From contig JAEINR010000017.1 in assembly GCA_016342325.1 (NCBI GenBank), forward strand, positions 26,702 to 90,701: a stretch of DNA of 64,000 nucleotides, read 5' to 3'. This DNA comes from Desulfobacterium sp. (GTDB lineage: Bacteria; Desulfobacterota; Desulfobacteria; Desulfobacterales; Desulfobacteraceae). The position numbers and the translations under genes were made by a program. The notes below the pieces were generated by a model that did not search any database, was not told the DNA's origin, and worked only from the letters and a program-made list of their open reading frames with translations. Numbering within the stretch: the stretch's first letter is position 1; the number at the start of each line of letters is the position of its first letter. Positions 41,422-50,912 of this stretch are shown here, in pieces.

Positions 41422-42309
41422 TTAGTTCCGGCCCGTGATCAGCTCAAGCACCTCTTGGTACTTGGCGGCCGTTCCCTGGATCACATCCTCGGGAAGCTTC
41501 GGTCCCGGAGCTGTCTGGTCCCAGCCGGAGGAGATGAGCCAGTCCCTGGCAAACTGCTTGTCATAACTCTTCTGGGCGCCGCCGGGGGCATAGGTGTCCA
41601 TGGGCCAGAACCGGGATGAATCCGGGGTGAGCACCTCATCAATAAGGATGATTTCGTCATCAACGATACCGAACTCAAACTTGGTGTCGGCAATGATGAT
41701 CCCCTTTTCCAAAGCCTTTTCCGCTCCCTTGAGGTAGATGGCGATGCTGAGTTCTTTCAGGCGCTCGGCCCGTTCCTCACCGAGTATGTTCTTGGCTTCT
41801 TCAAAAGAGATGTTGATGTCATGGTCCCCTACTTCGGCCTTACTTGAGGGGGTAAAGATCGGTTCCGGCAGCCGGTCCGACTCGGTCAGGCCCTTGGGAA
41901 GTTCCATGCCGCAGAGGGTGCCGTTCTCTTTGTAGGATTTCCATCCGGATCCTGAGATATATCCCCGGACAATGCACTCAACCTCCAGGGGCACTGCTTT
42001 TTTGACGAGCATGCTCCTGCCTTCGAGGATATCCTTGTACTTCTGGCAGGACTCGGGAAAGTCCGCAACGTCCGTTGATATTAAATGGTTCCCGACCAAG
42101 GATTCCATTTCTTTGAACCAGAAAGCAGATATTTGGGTCAGGACCCTGCCCTTTCCGGGAATTCCGTCGGGAAGGACAACATCAAAGGCAGAAAGCCTGT
42201 CCGTTGTCACCATCAGGTAGGCATCCCCTGTGTCATATATGTCCCTGACCTTGCCTTTTCTCACAAGGTTGAGATCTGAAAACTCTGTTTCTCTAACTGG
42301 CTTATCCAT
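41422..42309 (-). CDS. purC: Phosphoribosylaminoimidazole-succinocarboxamide synthase (SAICAR synthetase)
   Basis: 295 residues from ATG 42309, with GGAGG six bases upstream. Joins CAIR and aspartate with ATP in purine biosynthesis. Seen: [11 protein letters not shown] (ATP loop), [33 protein letters not shown], and the C-terminal [12 protein letters not shown]. Length and motifs are those of the longer bacterial PurC form. It stands alone between the biosynthetic region and the tmc operon. Confidence 0.96.
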   Translation of the reverse strand: MDKPVRETEFSDLNLVRKGKVRDIYDTGDAYLMVTTDRLSAFDVVLPDGIPGKGRVLTQISAFWFKEMESLVGNHLISTDVADFPESCQKYKDILEGRSMLVKKAVPLEVECIVRGYISGSGWKSYKENGTLCGMELPKGLTESDRLPEPIFTPSSKAEVGDHDINISFEEAKNILGEERAERLKELSIAIYLKGAEKALEKGIIIADTKFEFGIVDDEIILIDEVLTPDSSRFWPMDTYAPGGAQKSYDKQFARDWLISSGWDQTAPGPKLPEDVIQGTAAKYQEVLELITGRN

Positions 42310-42644
42310 CAACGACCTCCATATTTAGTTTAAGAAATAGTCTATGTTTGTTGAAATGTCTCACGTAACTATCACAATCGGTCTTGTTTTTCCATACCCT
42401 AAATATAACACTCTTTAATAAGATCTGGTGAACACCCTTGTTATTTTTAGCTGACAGCCAGGGAAAAAGTTGGTAGAATCCCCTTGCAATTAAATTTTCA
42501 TATGATAATTGAATGTCACGTATTTACCTGACTTGAGTGAGGAAATGGCGACATATGAATATGAAGAATAGCTTATCAATACAGATAGTCTCATTTTCCT
42601 TCGTTAACAACCCTAACGCTTTTTTCATCGAGTACAAAACCGCC
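42310..42644. other. Intergenic region between purC and tmcD
   Basis: An AT-rich divergent gap that must hold promoters for purC (minus) and tmcDCBA (plus). I see no convincing paired promoter elements. CGTTA/TAACG at 42602-42618 followed by six T forms a weak hairpin that could act as an attenuator. No gene is supported here. Confidence 0.4.
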
Positions 42645-42682
42645 CCCACCAAGGAGCACTGTACCCACCAAGGAGCACTGTA
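42645..42682 (+). repeat. Perfect 19-bp tandem duplication carrying the ribosome-binding site
   Basis: CCCACCAAGGAGCACTGTA occurs at 42645-42663 and again at 42664-42682. Each copy contains AAGGAG. The second copy is nine bases before ATG 42685 and is the working ribosome-binding site of tmcD; the first is a standby copy. Confidence 0.92.
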
Positions 42683-42684
42683 TA

Positions 42685-43953
42685 ATGATAGACACAGATA
42701 ATTGGGACTGGGAACCCGGCAGGAAAACTGTTGCGGACCTTTCCCTATGGCAGGAGAGCTACTCCTATACGGAGGAGTTCTTTGCAAGCCCGGACGGAGA
42801 AACCGTTGCTGCTATTGTCAGAAATGAGGACGAGGAATTCACCGTGGCCACCCAGGCCCCGGGCAAGGAGATCCAGCCGTGGGAAAACGCCTATGAAAAG
42901 GTGTGGAACCTTAAATACGGTCCGGAAGGGCGGCTTTCCGCCCTGATATCGGACATGGCGGAATGGACCGTGTCAACGGATGATGTCCCCTGGGAAAACA
43001 CCTTTGACTTTGTATGGAACATGGCCCTGACACCCGCCGGGGATCACATTGCTGTTTCCGCCCAAAAAGAGCTTCAATACTCTGCCGTCATCGACGATCG
43101 TCCCTGGGAGACACAATTCTCAAGGCTCACCGGCATGGCCCTCAGCCAGGACGGTAAACATACGGCTGCCGTTGTTGAAACCGTGCAAGTCCTTGAAGCC
43201 GAGATCTTCAAGTTCAGGAAAGGGTGTTACTCGGTGGCCATTGACGGCACACCCTGGAAGCAGACCTTCATGAACGTCTGGGAACCCTGCTTTTCCAAGG
43301 ACGCATCCCATGTGGCCGCGTCAGTGAGAACCAACTACCAGGACTACACCATTGCCGTGGACGGAAAAGCCTGGGACCGGAATTACAGCTCGGTGTGGGC
43401 CCCCTTGTTCTCGCCCACGGATGATACCCTTATCGCCCCTGTAAAAGAGAACGGCCGCTGGTTCCTTGCCACCGATGGCGGCAAGGTATGGGACGCCTCT
43501 TTTTGCCAGCTCTGGCACCCGGCCTATTCCCAGGACGGCAACCGTATCGCAGCCATTGTCGCACCGGATTTCGGTCTCTGGACCGTGGCCGTGGACGGGA
43601 TTGCCTGGGAGGCGACCTTTAACGAGTTCCTGACTGATCTTGTCCTGTCCCCGGACGGCCAGCGGGCAGGATGCGTTTTCAAGCATGACGGCATGTGGGG
43701 TGTGGCTGTGGACGGTAAACCCTGGCAGGGCCGGTTCGACATGGCCTGGAAGCCCGTGTTCAGCCGTGACGGCAACCACGTGGCAGCCAAGGTGGAGACC
43801 AACGGTTCCTACACCGTTGTGGTTGACGGTATTCCTTTGGACCGCAGCTTCAGCCGGCTTGAAGCGCCGATTTTCAGCCCGGACGGCTCCCGGCTTCTGC
43901 TGCGGGGCGTGGAAAAGGATGTTTTTTACCGGGAAATCGTTGATCTGGGTTAA
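42685..43953 (+). CDS. tmcD: TmcD-like tryptophan-rich beta-propeller-type repeat protein
   Basis: A 422-residue cytoplasmic protein without signal peptide. It is made of about eight to nine repeats of roughly 45-50 residues with the core VAVDG-PW-x3-F-x3-W-P-FS-DG-x-VAA. This gives a high Trp content and suggests a propeller fold. In Desulfovibrio, TmcD is the Trp-rich fourth component of the Tmc transmembrane complex that moves electrons between the periplasmic cytochrome pool and the cytoplasm. Position next to tmcC, tmcB and tmcA supports the name. Its molecular role is unknown. Confidence 0.8.
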   Translation: MIDTDNWDWEPGRKTVADLSLWQESYSYTEEFFASPDGETVAAIVRNEDEEFTVATQAPGKEIQPWENAYEKVWNLKYGPEGRLSALISDMAEWTVSTDDVPWENTFDFVWNMALTPAGDHIAVSAQKELQYSAVIDDRPWETQFSRLTGMALSQDGKHTAAVVETVQVLEAEIFKFRKGCYSVAIDGTPWKQTFMNVWEPCFSKDASHVAASVRTNYQDYTIAVDGKAWDRNYSSVWAPLFSPTDDTLIAPVKENGRWFLATDGGKVWDASFCQLWHPAYSQDGNRIAAIVAPDFGLWTVAVDGIAWEATFNEFLTDLVLSPDGQRAGCVFKHDGMWGVAVDGKPWQGRFDMAWKPVFSRDGNHVAAKVETNGSYTVVVDGIPLDRSFSRLEAPIFSPDGSRLLLRGVEKDVFYREIVDLG

Positions 43954-43973
43954 TCTTTTTAGGAGAACGTTCA

Positions 43974-44633
43974 ATGTATGACATTTACGCTATAATTACA
44001 GGGCCCCTGGCATGGCTATCCTTTGCTGTTTTCCTGGGAGGCAGCCTTTATCGGTTCATCAGCCTCTACCAGCTGGCCCGGAAAAAGGATGGTGCCGTGT
44101 TCCAGTACATGAACCTGGCCTATGCCCTCAGGTCCATTGCCCACTGGCTGACCCCCTTTGGCGCAAGAAACATGCGGCTCAACCCTGTTATGACGGTGGT
44201 GACCTTTTCTTTTCACATCGCACTCTTCATCGCACCCCTGTTTGTGTTCGCCCATGTGGTGCTTCTTGAGGAGAGTTTCGGTATCCATTGGATCACGTTG
44301 TCGGATCGTGTTGCTGATATTCTTTCCATGGTCGTGGTCTTTTCCTGCATCTTCTTCTTTGCAAGGCGGATCATGCGTCCCGAGGTCAAGTATCTGACCA
44401 CCTGGGTGGACATTGTGATTTTAATCATTGTTGCGGCTCCCTTTGCCACCGGTGTCTGGGTTTTTCACCAGTGGGCGGGATTCCCGACCATGACGTTGGT
44501 CCATATCCTGTCAGGAGAGCTCATGCTTGCCATCATCCCCTTTACAAAGCTCTTTCACATGTTCCTTTTTCCCTTCACACGGGGATATATCGGTTCTGAG
44601 TTCGGTGGCGTAAGAATGGCAAAAGACTGGTAA
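43974..44633 (+). CDS. tmcC: TmcC-like membrane cytochrome b subunit
   Basis: A 219-residue NarI-like membrane protein with five hydrophobic helices. Candidate heme b ligands are His residues in the helices: IAHWLTPFG, FSFHIALFIAP, FAHVVLLEE, LVHILSGE and KLFHMFLF. It would carry electrons across the inner membrane between TmcA outside and TmcB inside. AGGAG is 8 bases before ATG 43974. The order D-C-B-A is kept tight here. Confidence 0.88.
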   Translation: MYDIYAIITGPLAWLSFAVFLGGSLYRFISLYQLARKKDGAVFQYMNLAYALRSIAHWLTPFGARNMRLNPVMTVVTFSFHIALFIAPLFVFAHVVLLEESFGIHWITLSDRVADILSMVVVFSCIFFFARRIMRPEVKYLTTWVDIVILIIVAAPFATGVWVFHQWAGFPTMTLVHILSGELMLAIIPFTKLFHMFLFPFTRGYIGSEFGGVRMAKDW

Positions 44634-44715
44634 TAACCGGCATGATCGGAGCATGATATTTGCGCTTCGACCCCAACGAAAAATGAAACAACACATTTCA
44701 ATATAAAGGTTTACC

Positions 44716-46050
44716 ATGACTGATTCAACAGCGGTCCCGGACAAAGGGACCGACGACCAGGGAATTCTAACGGGAGTGGAACAACTCTCCCCTGAAAAAA
44801 TAGAACGAATAATCAATGAAGTCCTCTCCAGTGAGACAGGTGCCAAGCTCAAGGTCTATGTTGACACCTGTGTTAGTTGCGGGCTTTGCAGCGAAGGGTG
44901 CCATTTTTACCTTTCAAGGGACAAGGACCCGAAATTTTCTCCTGCCGCCAAGGTCAAGCAGACCATGTGGGAGATCATGCGAAAAAAAGGTAAGGTCTCC
45001 CCGGAATTCATCAAAAAAGCCGCAGTGGTTGCCTATACCCAGTGTAACCTCTGTAAACGCTGTGCCATGTACTGTCCCTTTGGCCTTGACATCGCCTATG
45101 TCCTGTCGGTGATGCGCCGAATCTGCCATAGGCTCGGCGTGGTGCCCCTCTATATCCAGGACACGGCCCACAGCCATTCGGTTACGGGCAACCAGATGTG
45201 GGTCAAGGATGACGAGTGGGTGGATACCCTGATGTGGCAGGAGGAGGAGGCCCGGGACGAAGTGCCCAACTTGAGGATCCCCCTTGACGTGGAAGGTGCC
45301 GACACCTTCTACTCCGTCATCGGTCCCGAACCCAAATTCCGGGCCCAGCTCATCTACCAGGCCGCCATGATCATGACTGCGGCCGGGGAGGACTGGACCA
45401 TGCCCTCCACCCCCGGATGGGACAACTCCGACATGTGCATGTTCACCGGCGACTACGAGATGATGGAGCGGCTGAAAAAAATGCATTTTGAGGCAGCAAC
45501 CCGGCTCAAGGCCAAAAGAATCGTCATGGGCGAATGCGGCCATGCCTTCCGGTCGGTCTATGACATGGGCAACCGGGCCCTTGGGTGGAAGATGCCTCCC
45601 ATTCCAATTGTCCATGCCATCGAATACTACCATGAGCTGTTCAGCCAGGATAAGATCAAGATCAAGAAGAAATTCGACCGGCCCGTCACCCTCCATGATC
45701 CCTGTAACATCGTCAGGGGCAGAGGGCTCCACGAGATGGCACGGTCAGTGGTTAACTCCACATGCAAGACCTTTATCGAGATGACCCCCAACCGTGAGCA
45801 CAACTACTGTTGCGGCGCCGGTGGCGGGGTAATCAACTGCGGCCCTCCCTTTAAAAACGCCAGGGTGGAAAGCACAAAGATAAAGGCGGAACAGCTCTTT
45901 GCTGCAAAGGCAAAGGGAGCTGAAGTTGTGATCGCTCCCTGCCACAACTGCCACGGTGGTCTTGAAGACGTTATCCACCATTATGGTGTTGATATGGAGC
46001 TGAAATTCCTTGGGGACATTATCTATGAAATCATGGAAATACCAGAGTAG
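44716..46050 (+). CDS. tmcB: TmcB-like iron-sulfur protein (HdrD-type, CCG domains)
   Basis: A 444-residue cytoplasmic protein. Two [4Fe-4S] motifs lie near residues 55 and 115: CVSCGLCSEGC and CNLCKRCAMYCP. Two CCG-type cysteine regions follow (GECGHAF with HDPCN, then NYCCGAGGG with APCHNCHGG), as in heterodisulfide reductase HdrD. In the Tmc complex this subunit is the cytoplasmic electron exchanger, possibly toward a thiol/disulfide such as DsrC. Typical of sulfate reducers. Confidence 0.92.
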   Translation: MTDSTAVPDKGTDDQGILTGVEQLSPEKIERIINEVLSSETGAKLKVYVDTCVSCGLCSEGCHFYLSRDKDPKFSPAAKVKQTMWEIMRKKGKVSPEFIKKAAVVAYTQCNLCKRCAMYCPFGLDIAYVLSVMRRICHRLGVVPLYIQDTAHSHSVTGNQMWVKDDEWVDTLMWQEEEARDEVPNLRIPLDVEGADTFYSVIGPEPKFRAQLIYQAAMIMTAAGEDWTMPSTPGWDNSDMCMFTGDYEMMERLKKMHFEAATRLKAKRIVMGECGHAFRSVYDMGNRALGWKMPPIPIVHAIEYYHELFSQDKIKIKKKFDRPVTLHDPCNIVRGRGLHEMARSVVNSTCKTFIEMTPNREHNYCCGAGGGVINCGPPFKNARVESTKIKAEQLFAAKAKGAEVVIAPCHNCHGGLEDVIHHYGVDMELKFLGDIIYEIMEIPE

Positions 46051-46066
46051 AAAGGGGAGAATTCTA

Positions 46067-46459
46067 TTGAATACAACCGTAAGACAACTGATTCTTTTGA
46101 TCCTGATATCTGCCGGGGTTTTGCTTCCTTCGTTCTCTTTCAGCGACGATTGCACCAATATCGATGAAGCGACCTTTACTGAGAAGCGTAGACCCTTTGT
46201 TTGCTTTATTCATGATGAGCACAATGAAAAGGCAGGTCTTGAAGAAGACTGTGCCCTGTGCCACCATACCTATGAAGAGGGAAAACTTGTTGCGGACGAA
46301 AGCTCCGAGGATATGGCCTGCTCTGAATGCCATGCCAAGGAAAACGATCCAAAACAGTTTGAGCTGACCGCTACATATCACCAGCGGTGCAGGGGGTGTC
46401 ACCTGGAGAAAAAAGAGGGTCCCATCACCTGTGGCGCGTGTCATAAAAAGGCCAAATAA
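46067..46459 (+). CDS. tmcA: TmcA-like tetraheme cytochrome c3 (type II)
   Basis: 130 residues from TTG 46067, chosen because AGGGGAG lies seven bases upstream and a signal peptide (RQLILLILISAGVLLPSFSFS) begins there. Four CXXCH motifs bind c-type hemes: CALCH, CSECH, CRGCH and CGACH. Further His residues (HDEHN, HHTYE, HQRC) can be the distal ligands. Periplasmic partner that takes electrons from the main cytochrome c3 or hydrogenase and passes them to the membrane subunits. Confidence 0.92.
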   Translation: MNTTVRQLILLILISAGVLLPSFSFSDDCTNIDEATFTEKRRPFVCFIHDEHNEKAGLEEDCALCHHTYEEGKLVADESSEDMACSECHAKENDPKQFELTATYHQRCRGCHLEKKEGPITCGACHKKAK

Positions 46460-46461
46460 AT

Positions 46462-46833
46462 ATGGAAAATGGTGAAAAAATGACAAAAAAAATACTTGTC
46501 GTGGATGATGATCCCGTCATCGTTAAATACCTTATAAATATTTTCAACGATAACGGTTATGAAACCTGCTTTGCCAATGACGGAGCAGAGGCGTTCGAGG
46601 TGCTCAAGAAGGAGAAACCCGATCTCATCACCCTGGATCTTGAGATGCCCAAGGAATGGGGACCGAAGTTCTTCAGACGGCTTTCCAAGAAGCCTGAATT
46701 TAAGGACACGCCGGTCATCGTGATCTCCGGGATGGCAAGCCGCCACTTGAGCATTGACAAGGCGATCACCTGGCTTACAAAGCCCTTTGATCCCGAACAA
46801 TTGATCGGAATCGTCAAAAACACCATAGGGTAG
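46462..46833 (+). CDS. Single-domain response regulator
   Basis: A 123-residue receiver domain without output domain. VVDDDP near residue 13 and the phosphoryl-acceptor Asp in DLITLDLEMPKE, followed by ISGMAS and LTKPF. It starts three bases after tmcA and is probably co-transcribed with it. It likely relays phosphate from the sensor kinase downstream. ATG 46480 is an alternative start. Confidence 0.9.
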   Translation: MENGEKMTKKILVVDDDPVIVKYLINIFNDNGYETCFANDGAEAFEVLKKEKPDLITLDLEMPKEWGPKFFRRLSKKPEFKDTPVIVISGMASRHLSIDKAITWLTKPFDPEQLIGIVKNTIG

Positions 46834-46876
46834 CACCTGATGATTCCCATGTGAGGAGCCATAACCAAAGCGTTTT

Positions 46877-46911
46877 TCTGATTTTCTTGCCAAAATAACA
46901 CGAAAATCAGA
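46877..46911 (+). promoter_or_regulatory. Stem-loop between response regulator and sensor kinase
   Basis: TCTGATTTTC (46877-46886) and GAAAATCAGA (46902-46911) are perfect inverted copies with a 15-base loop. There is no T-run, so an attenuator, processing site or operator is as likely as a terminator. It lies 32 bases before the kinase start. Confidence 0.5.
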
Positions 46912-46942
46912 GCTAAAAACCTAAAAGCTGAAGTGAGCCTTC

Positions 46943-49222
46943 ATGTTCCTGAACAAGATTCGGCATAGTCTCGTGTTCAAGCTCATCATGATAATGGCCT
47001 TTATTTGCCTAGTGGCCATAGCTGTCTGGGCCTACTTCAGCATAAATTACCAGCGTACCAAAGCGGTCGGCGACACCCTGGGTGTTGCCGACCGCATCAG
47101 CAAAACCATCCGCCTGGGCACCCACTACGCCATGATGCTCAATGCCCGGGACGACATCAACCATATCATCCAGAACACCGCTTCCCAGAAAGAGATCGAA
47201 AACGTCCGGATTTACAACAAGCAGGGATTTATCAAGTTCTCCAACGTGCCCTCGGAGGTGGACCAGGTCGCCCATTTAGAGTCCGAGGCATGCAACATTT
47301 GCCACCGCCAGGAGCCGCCCCTGGTCACCCTGTCCCAGGCCCAGAGAAAAAGGATCTTTTCCATTGACTCAAAGGAGAGGCGTCTTGGGATCATCACCCC
47401 CATCTACAACGAACCGGGATGCAGCGAGCAGTGTCATTTCCACGATGCAGACGCCCAAGTGCTGGGCGCCCTGGACCTTGTGATCTCCCTTAAGGAGACC
47501 GACGCCGAGATCGTAAAATACGAACAGAGCATCGTTTTCCTGGCCCTGGCCATCTTTGTGGTGCCCTCCATTTTCATCTTTTTATTTGTCTACAAGTTTG
47601 TGATCCGGCCCATCCGCCAGCTCACCGAGGAGACAAAGCATATCACCAACGGCACCAAGATCACCCCCATCGATTCCAACGCAGAATCGGAGATCGGCCA
47701 GCTTGCCGCAGCCTTTGACACCATGCGCCAGAAAATCACCGACCACCGCCAGGAGTTGACCAAACAAAAAAACGAGTACCAGAACCTTTTTGAAAGGGTG
47801 CCCTGCCTCATCACGGTCCAGGACAGGAACTACAGGCTCATCAACTTCAACAAGGAGTTTTATAACAAGTACCACCCCAGTATCGGGGATTTTTGCTATG
47901 TCACCTACAAGGGCAGGACCACCCGCTGCAAAGACTGCCCTGTGGAAAAAACCTTCCGGGACGGTAAATCCCACTATTCCGAGGAGCAGGGTATCGGCAA
48001 AAACGGCACCATGGAGCACTGGATCGTGAGGACCAGTCCTGTAAAAAACGCCGCAGGGGAAATCGTGGCCGCCATGGAGATCAACCTTGACATCACCCAG
48101 AGAAAAGAGCTGGAGCAGATGGTGGAACAGTCGGAAAAAAAGTACCACGCCATCTTCAACAACATCCCCAACCCGGTGTTTGTCCTTGACAACGATTCCT
48201 TGACCATCCTGGACTGCAACGAGAGCGTGGTCGAAGTCTACGGTTACCGGGTCGAAGATATCCAGGGTAAACCCTTTAGCTCCCTTTTTGATCCCTCCCA
48301 TCCCCTGGAGGATCTTGACACCCAGATCCGCTCCTCCTCCATCATCAACTCGGCCCGGCATCGTCGATCCGACAACCAAAGTATGTTCGTGGATATCTGG
48401 ATCTCCCCCTCCGAGTATCCGGGCCAGAAGGTGCTCCTTGTCACCACCTCGGACATCACCGAACGTCTGGAGACCGAGGCCCAATTCATACAGGCGGCAA
48501 AGCTTGCCACTTTAGGGGAGATGGCCACCGGAGTGGCCCACGAGCTGAACCAGCCGTTGTCGGTGATCAAGACCGCCTCAAGTTTTTGTGTTGAAAAGAT
48601 CAAAAAAAAGCAGGCGATTAAAGAGGAGACCTTTAAGACCCTTATCTCCAAGATCGATTCCAACGTGGACAGGGCATCGAAGATCATTACCCATATGCGG
48701 GATTTTGCCAGGAAAACCGAAGTGACCCTGGAACGGGTTGATATCCTGGATATCCTGGAGCGGTCCTGTGAGATCTTCAGCCAGCAGCTCAAGGTGAGGG
48801 GCATCACCGTGGAGTGGGCGATCACCCCTCCCCTGCCCTTTGTCATGACCGATCCCGGAAGGCTTGAACAGGTGTTCATAAACCTTTTCATCAATGCCAG
48901 GGACGCCATTGAGGCCAAGGCTGAAGCCGCCGAAGCAAAAAACATTGATCAAGACATGGATAAGCGGATTACCATCCGGGGCTATTCCGATGCCCAGATG
49001 GTCTATGTGGAGATCGAGGACACGGGCACCGGCATACCCGACCATGTGGCGGACAAGATTTTTCAGCCTTTTTTCACCACCAAGGAGGTTGGAAAGGGGA
49101 CAGGGCTTGGCCTCTCCATCAGTTACGGCATCATCCGGGAGTGTGCCGGCAACATAAGCATCAAGGAGACATCAAACCAGGGAGCAATTTTTCTGGTTAT
49201 GCTACCTGCTGACCGATCATAA
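46943..49222 (+). CDS. Membrane sensor histidine kinase with heme-binding-like periplasmic domain
   Basis: 759 residues: membrane helix about 14-32, periplasmic domain to about 195, second helix about 197-220, HAMP, two PAS domains, HisKA with phosphorylated His in GVAHELNQPLS, and HATPase (FINARDAIEA, DTGTGIPD, GTGLGLSI). The periplasmic part holds CNICH (117-121), a c-heme motif, and CSEQCH (160-165). The first PAS carries a Cys cluster (RCKDCP). It probably senses redox state or a heme ligand and reports to the neighbouring response regulators, perhaps controlling tmc. Confidence 0.88.
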   Translation: MFLNKIRHSLVFKLIMIMAFICLVAIAVWAYFSINYQRTKAVGDTLGVADRISKTIRLGTHYAMMLNARDDINHIIQNTASQKEIENVRIYNKQGFIKFSNVPSEVDQVAHLESEACNICHRQEPPLVTLSQAQRKRIFSIDSKERRLGIITPIYNEPGCSEQCHFHDADAQVLGALDLVISLKETDAEIVKYEQSIVFLALAIFVVPSIFIFLFVYKFVIRPIRQLTEETKHITNGTKITPIDSNAESEIGQLAAAFDTMRQKITDHRQELTKQKNEYQNLFERVPCLITVQDRNYRLINFNKEFYNKYHPSIGDFCYVTYKGRTTRCKDCPVEKTFRDGKSHYSEEQGIGKNGTMEHWIVRTSPVKNAAGEIVAAMEINLDITQRKELEQMVEQSEKKYHAIFNNIPNPVFVLDNDSLTILDCNESVVEVYGYRVEDIQGKPFSSLFDPSHPLEDLDTQIRSSSIINSARHRRSDNQSMFVDIWISPSEYPGQKVLLVTTSDITERLETEAQFIQAAKLATLGEMATGVAHELNQPLSVIKTASSFCVEKIKKKQAIKEETFKTLISKIDSNVDRASKIITHMRDFARKTEVTLERVDILDILERSCEIFSQQLKVRGITVEWAITPPLPFVMTDPGRLEQVFINLFINARDAIEAKAEAAEAKNIDQDMDKRITIRGYSDAQMVYVEIEDTGTGIPDHVADKIFQPFFTTKEVGKGTGLGLSISYGIIRECAGNISIKETSNQGAIFLVMLPADRS

Positions 49223-49233
49223 GGAGAGACACC

Positions 49234-50730
49234 ATGGGCCAAAATCAAAACATCAATGAGATCCTTCTAGTCGACGATGAGGAGGATATCCGTGATGTTC
49301 TGGCCATCGCTCTCACGGATCTGGGATATGGGGTCACCATGGCGGAAAACGGGCAAAAGGCGATCAAAGCCTTTGAGACCCGCCCCTTTTCCATTGTACT
49401 CACCGACATCAAGATGCCAGTCATGGACGGTATCCAACTGTTGAAAAGAATCAAGCAGCTTTCCCCGGGAACTGAAATCATCATGATCACCGGCCACGGC
49501 GACATGGATCTTGCCATTGAGAGTTTCCGTAACCAGGCCGTGGAGTTCATCACCAAGCCCGTGGATGTCAGCACCCTTGAGAAGGCCATCAACAGGGCCA
49601 AGGAAAAAATCGTGCTAAAGCAACGCCTGGCCGACTACACCCAAAACCTTGAGCGCCTGGTTCGGAAGAAGACGGAGGAGCTGAAAACCGTGGGGGATAT
49701 TTCTGCCATCATGGACACCCTGCCCATGGTGATTTTCTGTGTGGACCATGAACTCAGGATCACCTCCTCCAACGGTCTGTTCAAGGAGCTGTTCGGTGAC
49801 CATCCCGGTGCCTTGTGCCACAGGATATGCAAAAATGAAGAGAGCCCCTGCCAAGGGTGCCCGGGCCTTAAATGCTTTCTTTCGAAACAACCGGAGCAGG
49901 CCGAAATCCTCTACACCACACAGGATCACCGGGAAATATCCTTCCTGGCCTGGGCCTCTCCGGTGGTGGAATCGGACGACACCGTATCTGAAGTGATGGT
50001 CATGGCCATTGACATCAGCCGGGTCGTGGACATCGAGGACCATCTCAAATCCTTAGGGTTAATGATCGGATCGGTTTCCCACGGTATTAAGGGGCTTCTC
50101 ACAGGCCTTGACGGCGGTCTCTACGTACTGGATTCCGCCCTGAAAAAACAGGACCAGGACCAGGCCAAAGAGGGCCTTGAGATGATGAAGTTCGTGACCG
50201 CCAAGATCAGGAAGATGATCCTGGACATCCTTTTTTACACCAAAAAGCGGGAGTTTAATAAAGAGACGCTTTCCGCCACTCAATTTGCCGGGGAGATCAT
50301 CCGGACGATGAAACCCAGAATCGAGGCTGTCAACCTCTCACTGACCGTGGACCTTCCCCCTGATGAAATCGAGTTCATGGCCGATTCAGATCCCCTTAAC
50401 TCGGCCATCATAAATATCTTTGACAACGCCATCGACGCCTGTGTCGAAAAAAGGGACCGCTTCCCTTCAACCCAGGACCACGGGATCACCTTCAGCATCA
50501 GACAGAAAAATGATCAGATCGAGTTTGCCATCTCAGACACCGGCATCGGCATGACCTGCCAAGAGATAAAACAGGCCTTTACCCTGTTTCATTCCGGAAA
50601 GGGAAAAAAAGGGACGGGTCTTGGCCTCTTCATTGCCGACAAGGTCATTGCCCAGCACCAGGGAACCATTGACGTGACATCAGCGCCCAATAAGGGCAGC
50701 ATTTTTTTCGTTCGCCTTCCCTTGACGTAA
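49234..50730 (+). CDS. Response regulator-PAS-histidine kinase hybrid
   Basis: 498 residues: receiver domain (about 1-125, acceptor Asp in VLTDIKMPVMDG), a PAS-like domain with a Cys-rich stretch (CHRICKNEESPCQGCPGLKC), a dimerisation helix with candidate His in GSVSHGIKGLL, and HATPase (DNAIDAC, DTGIGM, GTGLGLFI). It follows the membrane kinase by 11 bases. A phosphorelay from the membrane kinase through this protein is likely. The final output DNA-binding protein is not in the window. Confidence 0.87.
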   Translation: MGQNQNINEILLVDDEEDIRDVLAIALTDLGYGVTMAENGQKAIKAFETRPFSIVLTDIKMPVMDGIQLLKRIKQLSPGTEIIMITGHGDMDLAIESFRNQAVEFITKPVDVSTLEKAINRAKEKIVLKQRLADYTQNLERLVRKKTEELKTVGDISAIMDTLPMVIFCVDHELRITSSNGLFKELFGDHPGALCHRICKNEESPCQGCPGLKCFLSKQPEQAEILYTTQDHREISFLAWASPVVESDDTVSEVMVMAIDISRVVDIEDHLKSLGLMIGSVSHGIKGLLTGLDGGLYVLDSALKKQDQDQAKEGLEMMKFVTAKIRKMILDILFYTKKREFNKETLSATQFAGEIIRTMKPRIEAVNLSLTVDLPPDEIEFMADSDPLNSAIINIFDNAIDACVEKRDRFPSTQDHGITFSIRQKNDQIEFAISDTGIGMTCQEIKQAFTLFHSGKGKKGTGLGLFIADKVIAQHQGTIDVTSAPNKGSIFFVRLPLT

Positions 50731-50754
50731 CACTATCGCTCTTCGCATACGAGT

Positions 50755-50776
50755 ATATTTTTTTTAAAAAAAATAT
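50755..50776. repeat. Perfect 22-bp A/T palindrome
   Basis: ATA, eight T, eight A, TAT form a perfect palindrome 25 bases after the kinase stop. It can be a bidirectional AT hairpin or a bent-DNA element; it is too AT-rich to call a normal terminator. Confidence 0.4.
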
Positions 50777-50912
50777 GAAAGTTAGTGTCAATCCAAGTGC
50801 AAGCATCTTTAGATACCGGTTAGGCGCTGAACTGTTTTATCTTTCCCCTTGTTAAAAAAATCAATTTTCCATAGTATCTAACCAAAATTTAAATGAAAGA
50901 TAAGATTACCAT

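Noticed and set aside
41067..41438. Plus-strand open frame over the tandem repeats
   Set aside because: Its protein would be the translation of the 38-bp repeats; it has no ribosome-binding site and runs into the end of purC.
42471..42488. Sigma-54 promoter (TGG...TTGC) upstream of tmcD
   Set aside because: The GG and GC elements are 12 bases apart instead of the required 10, so the spacing is wrong.
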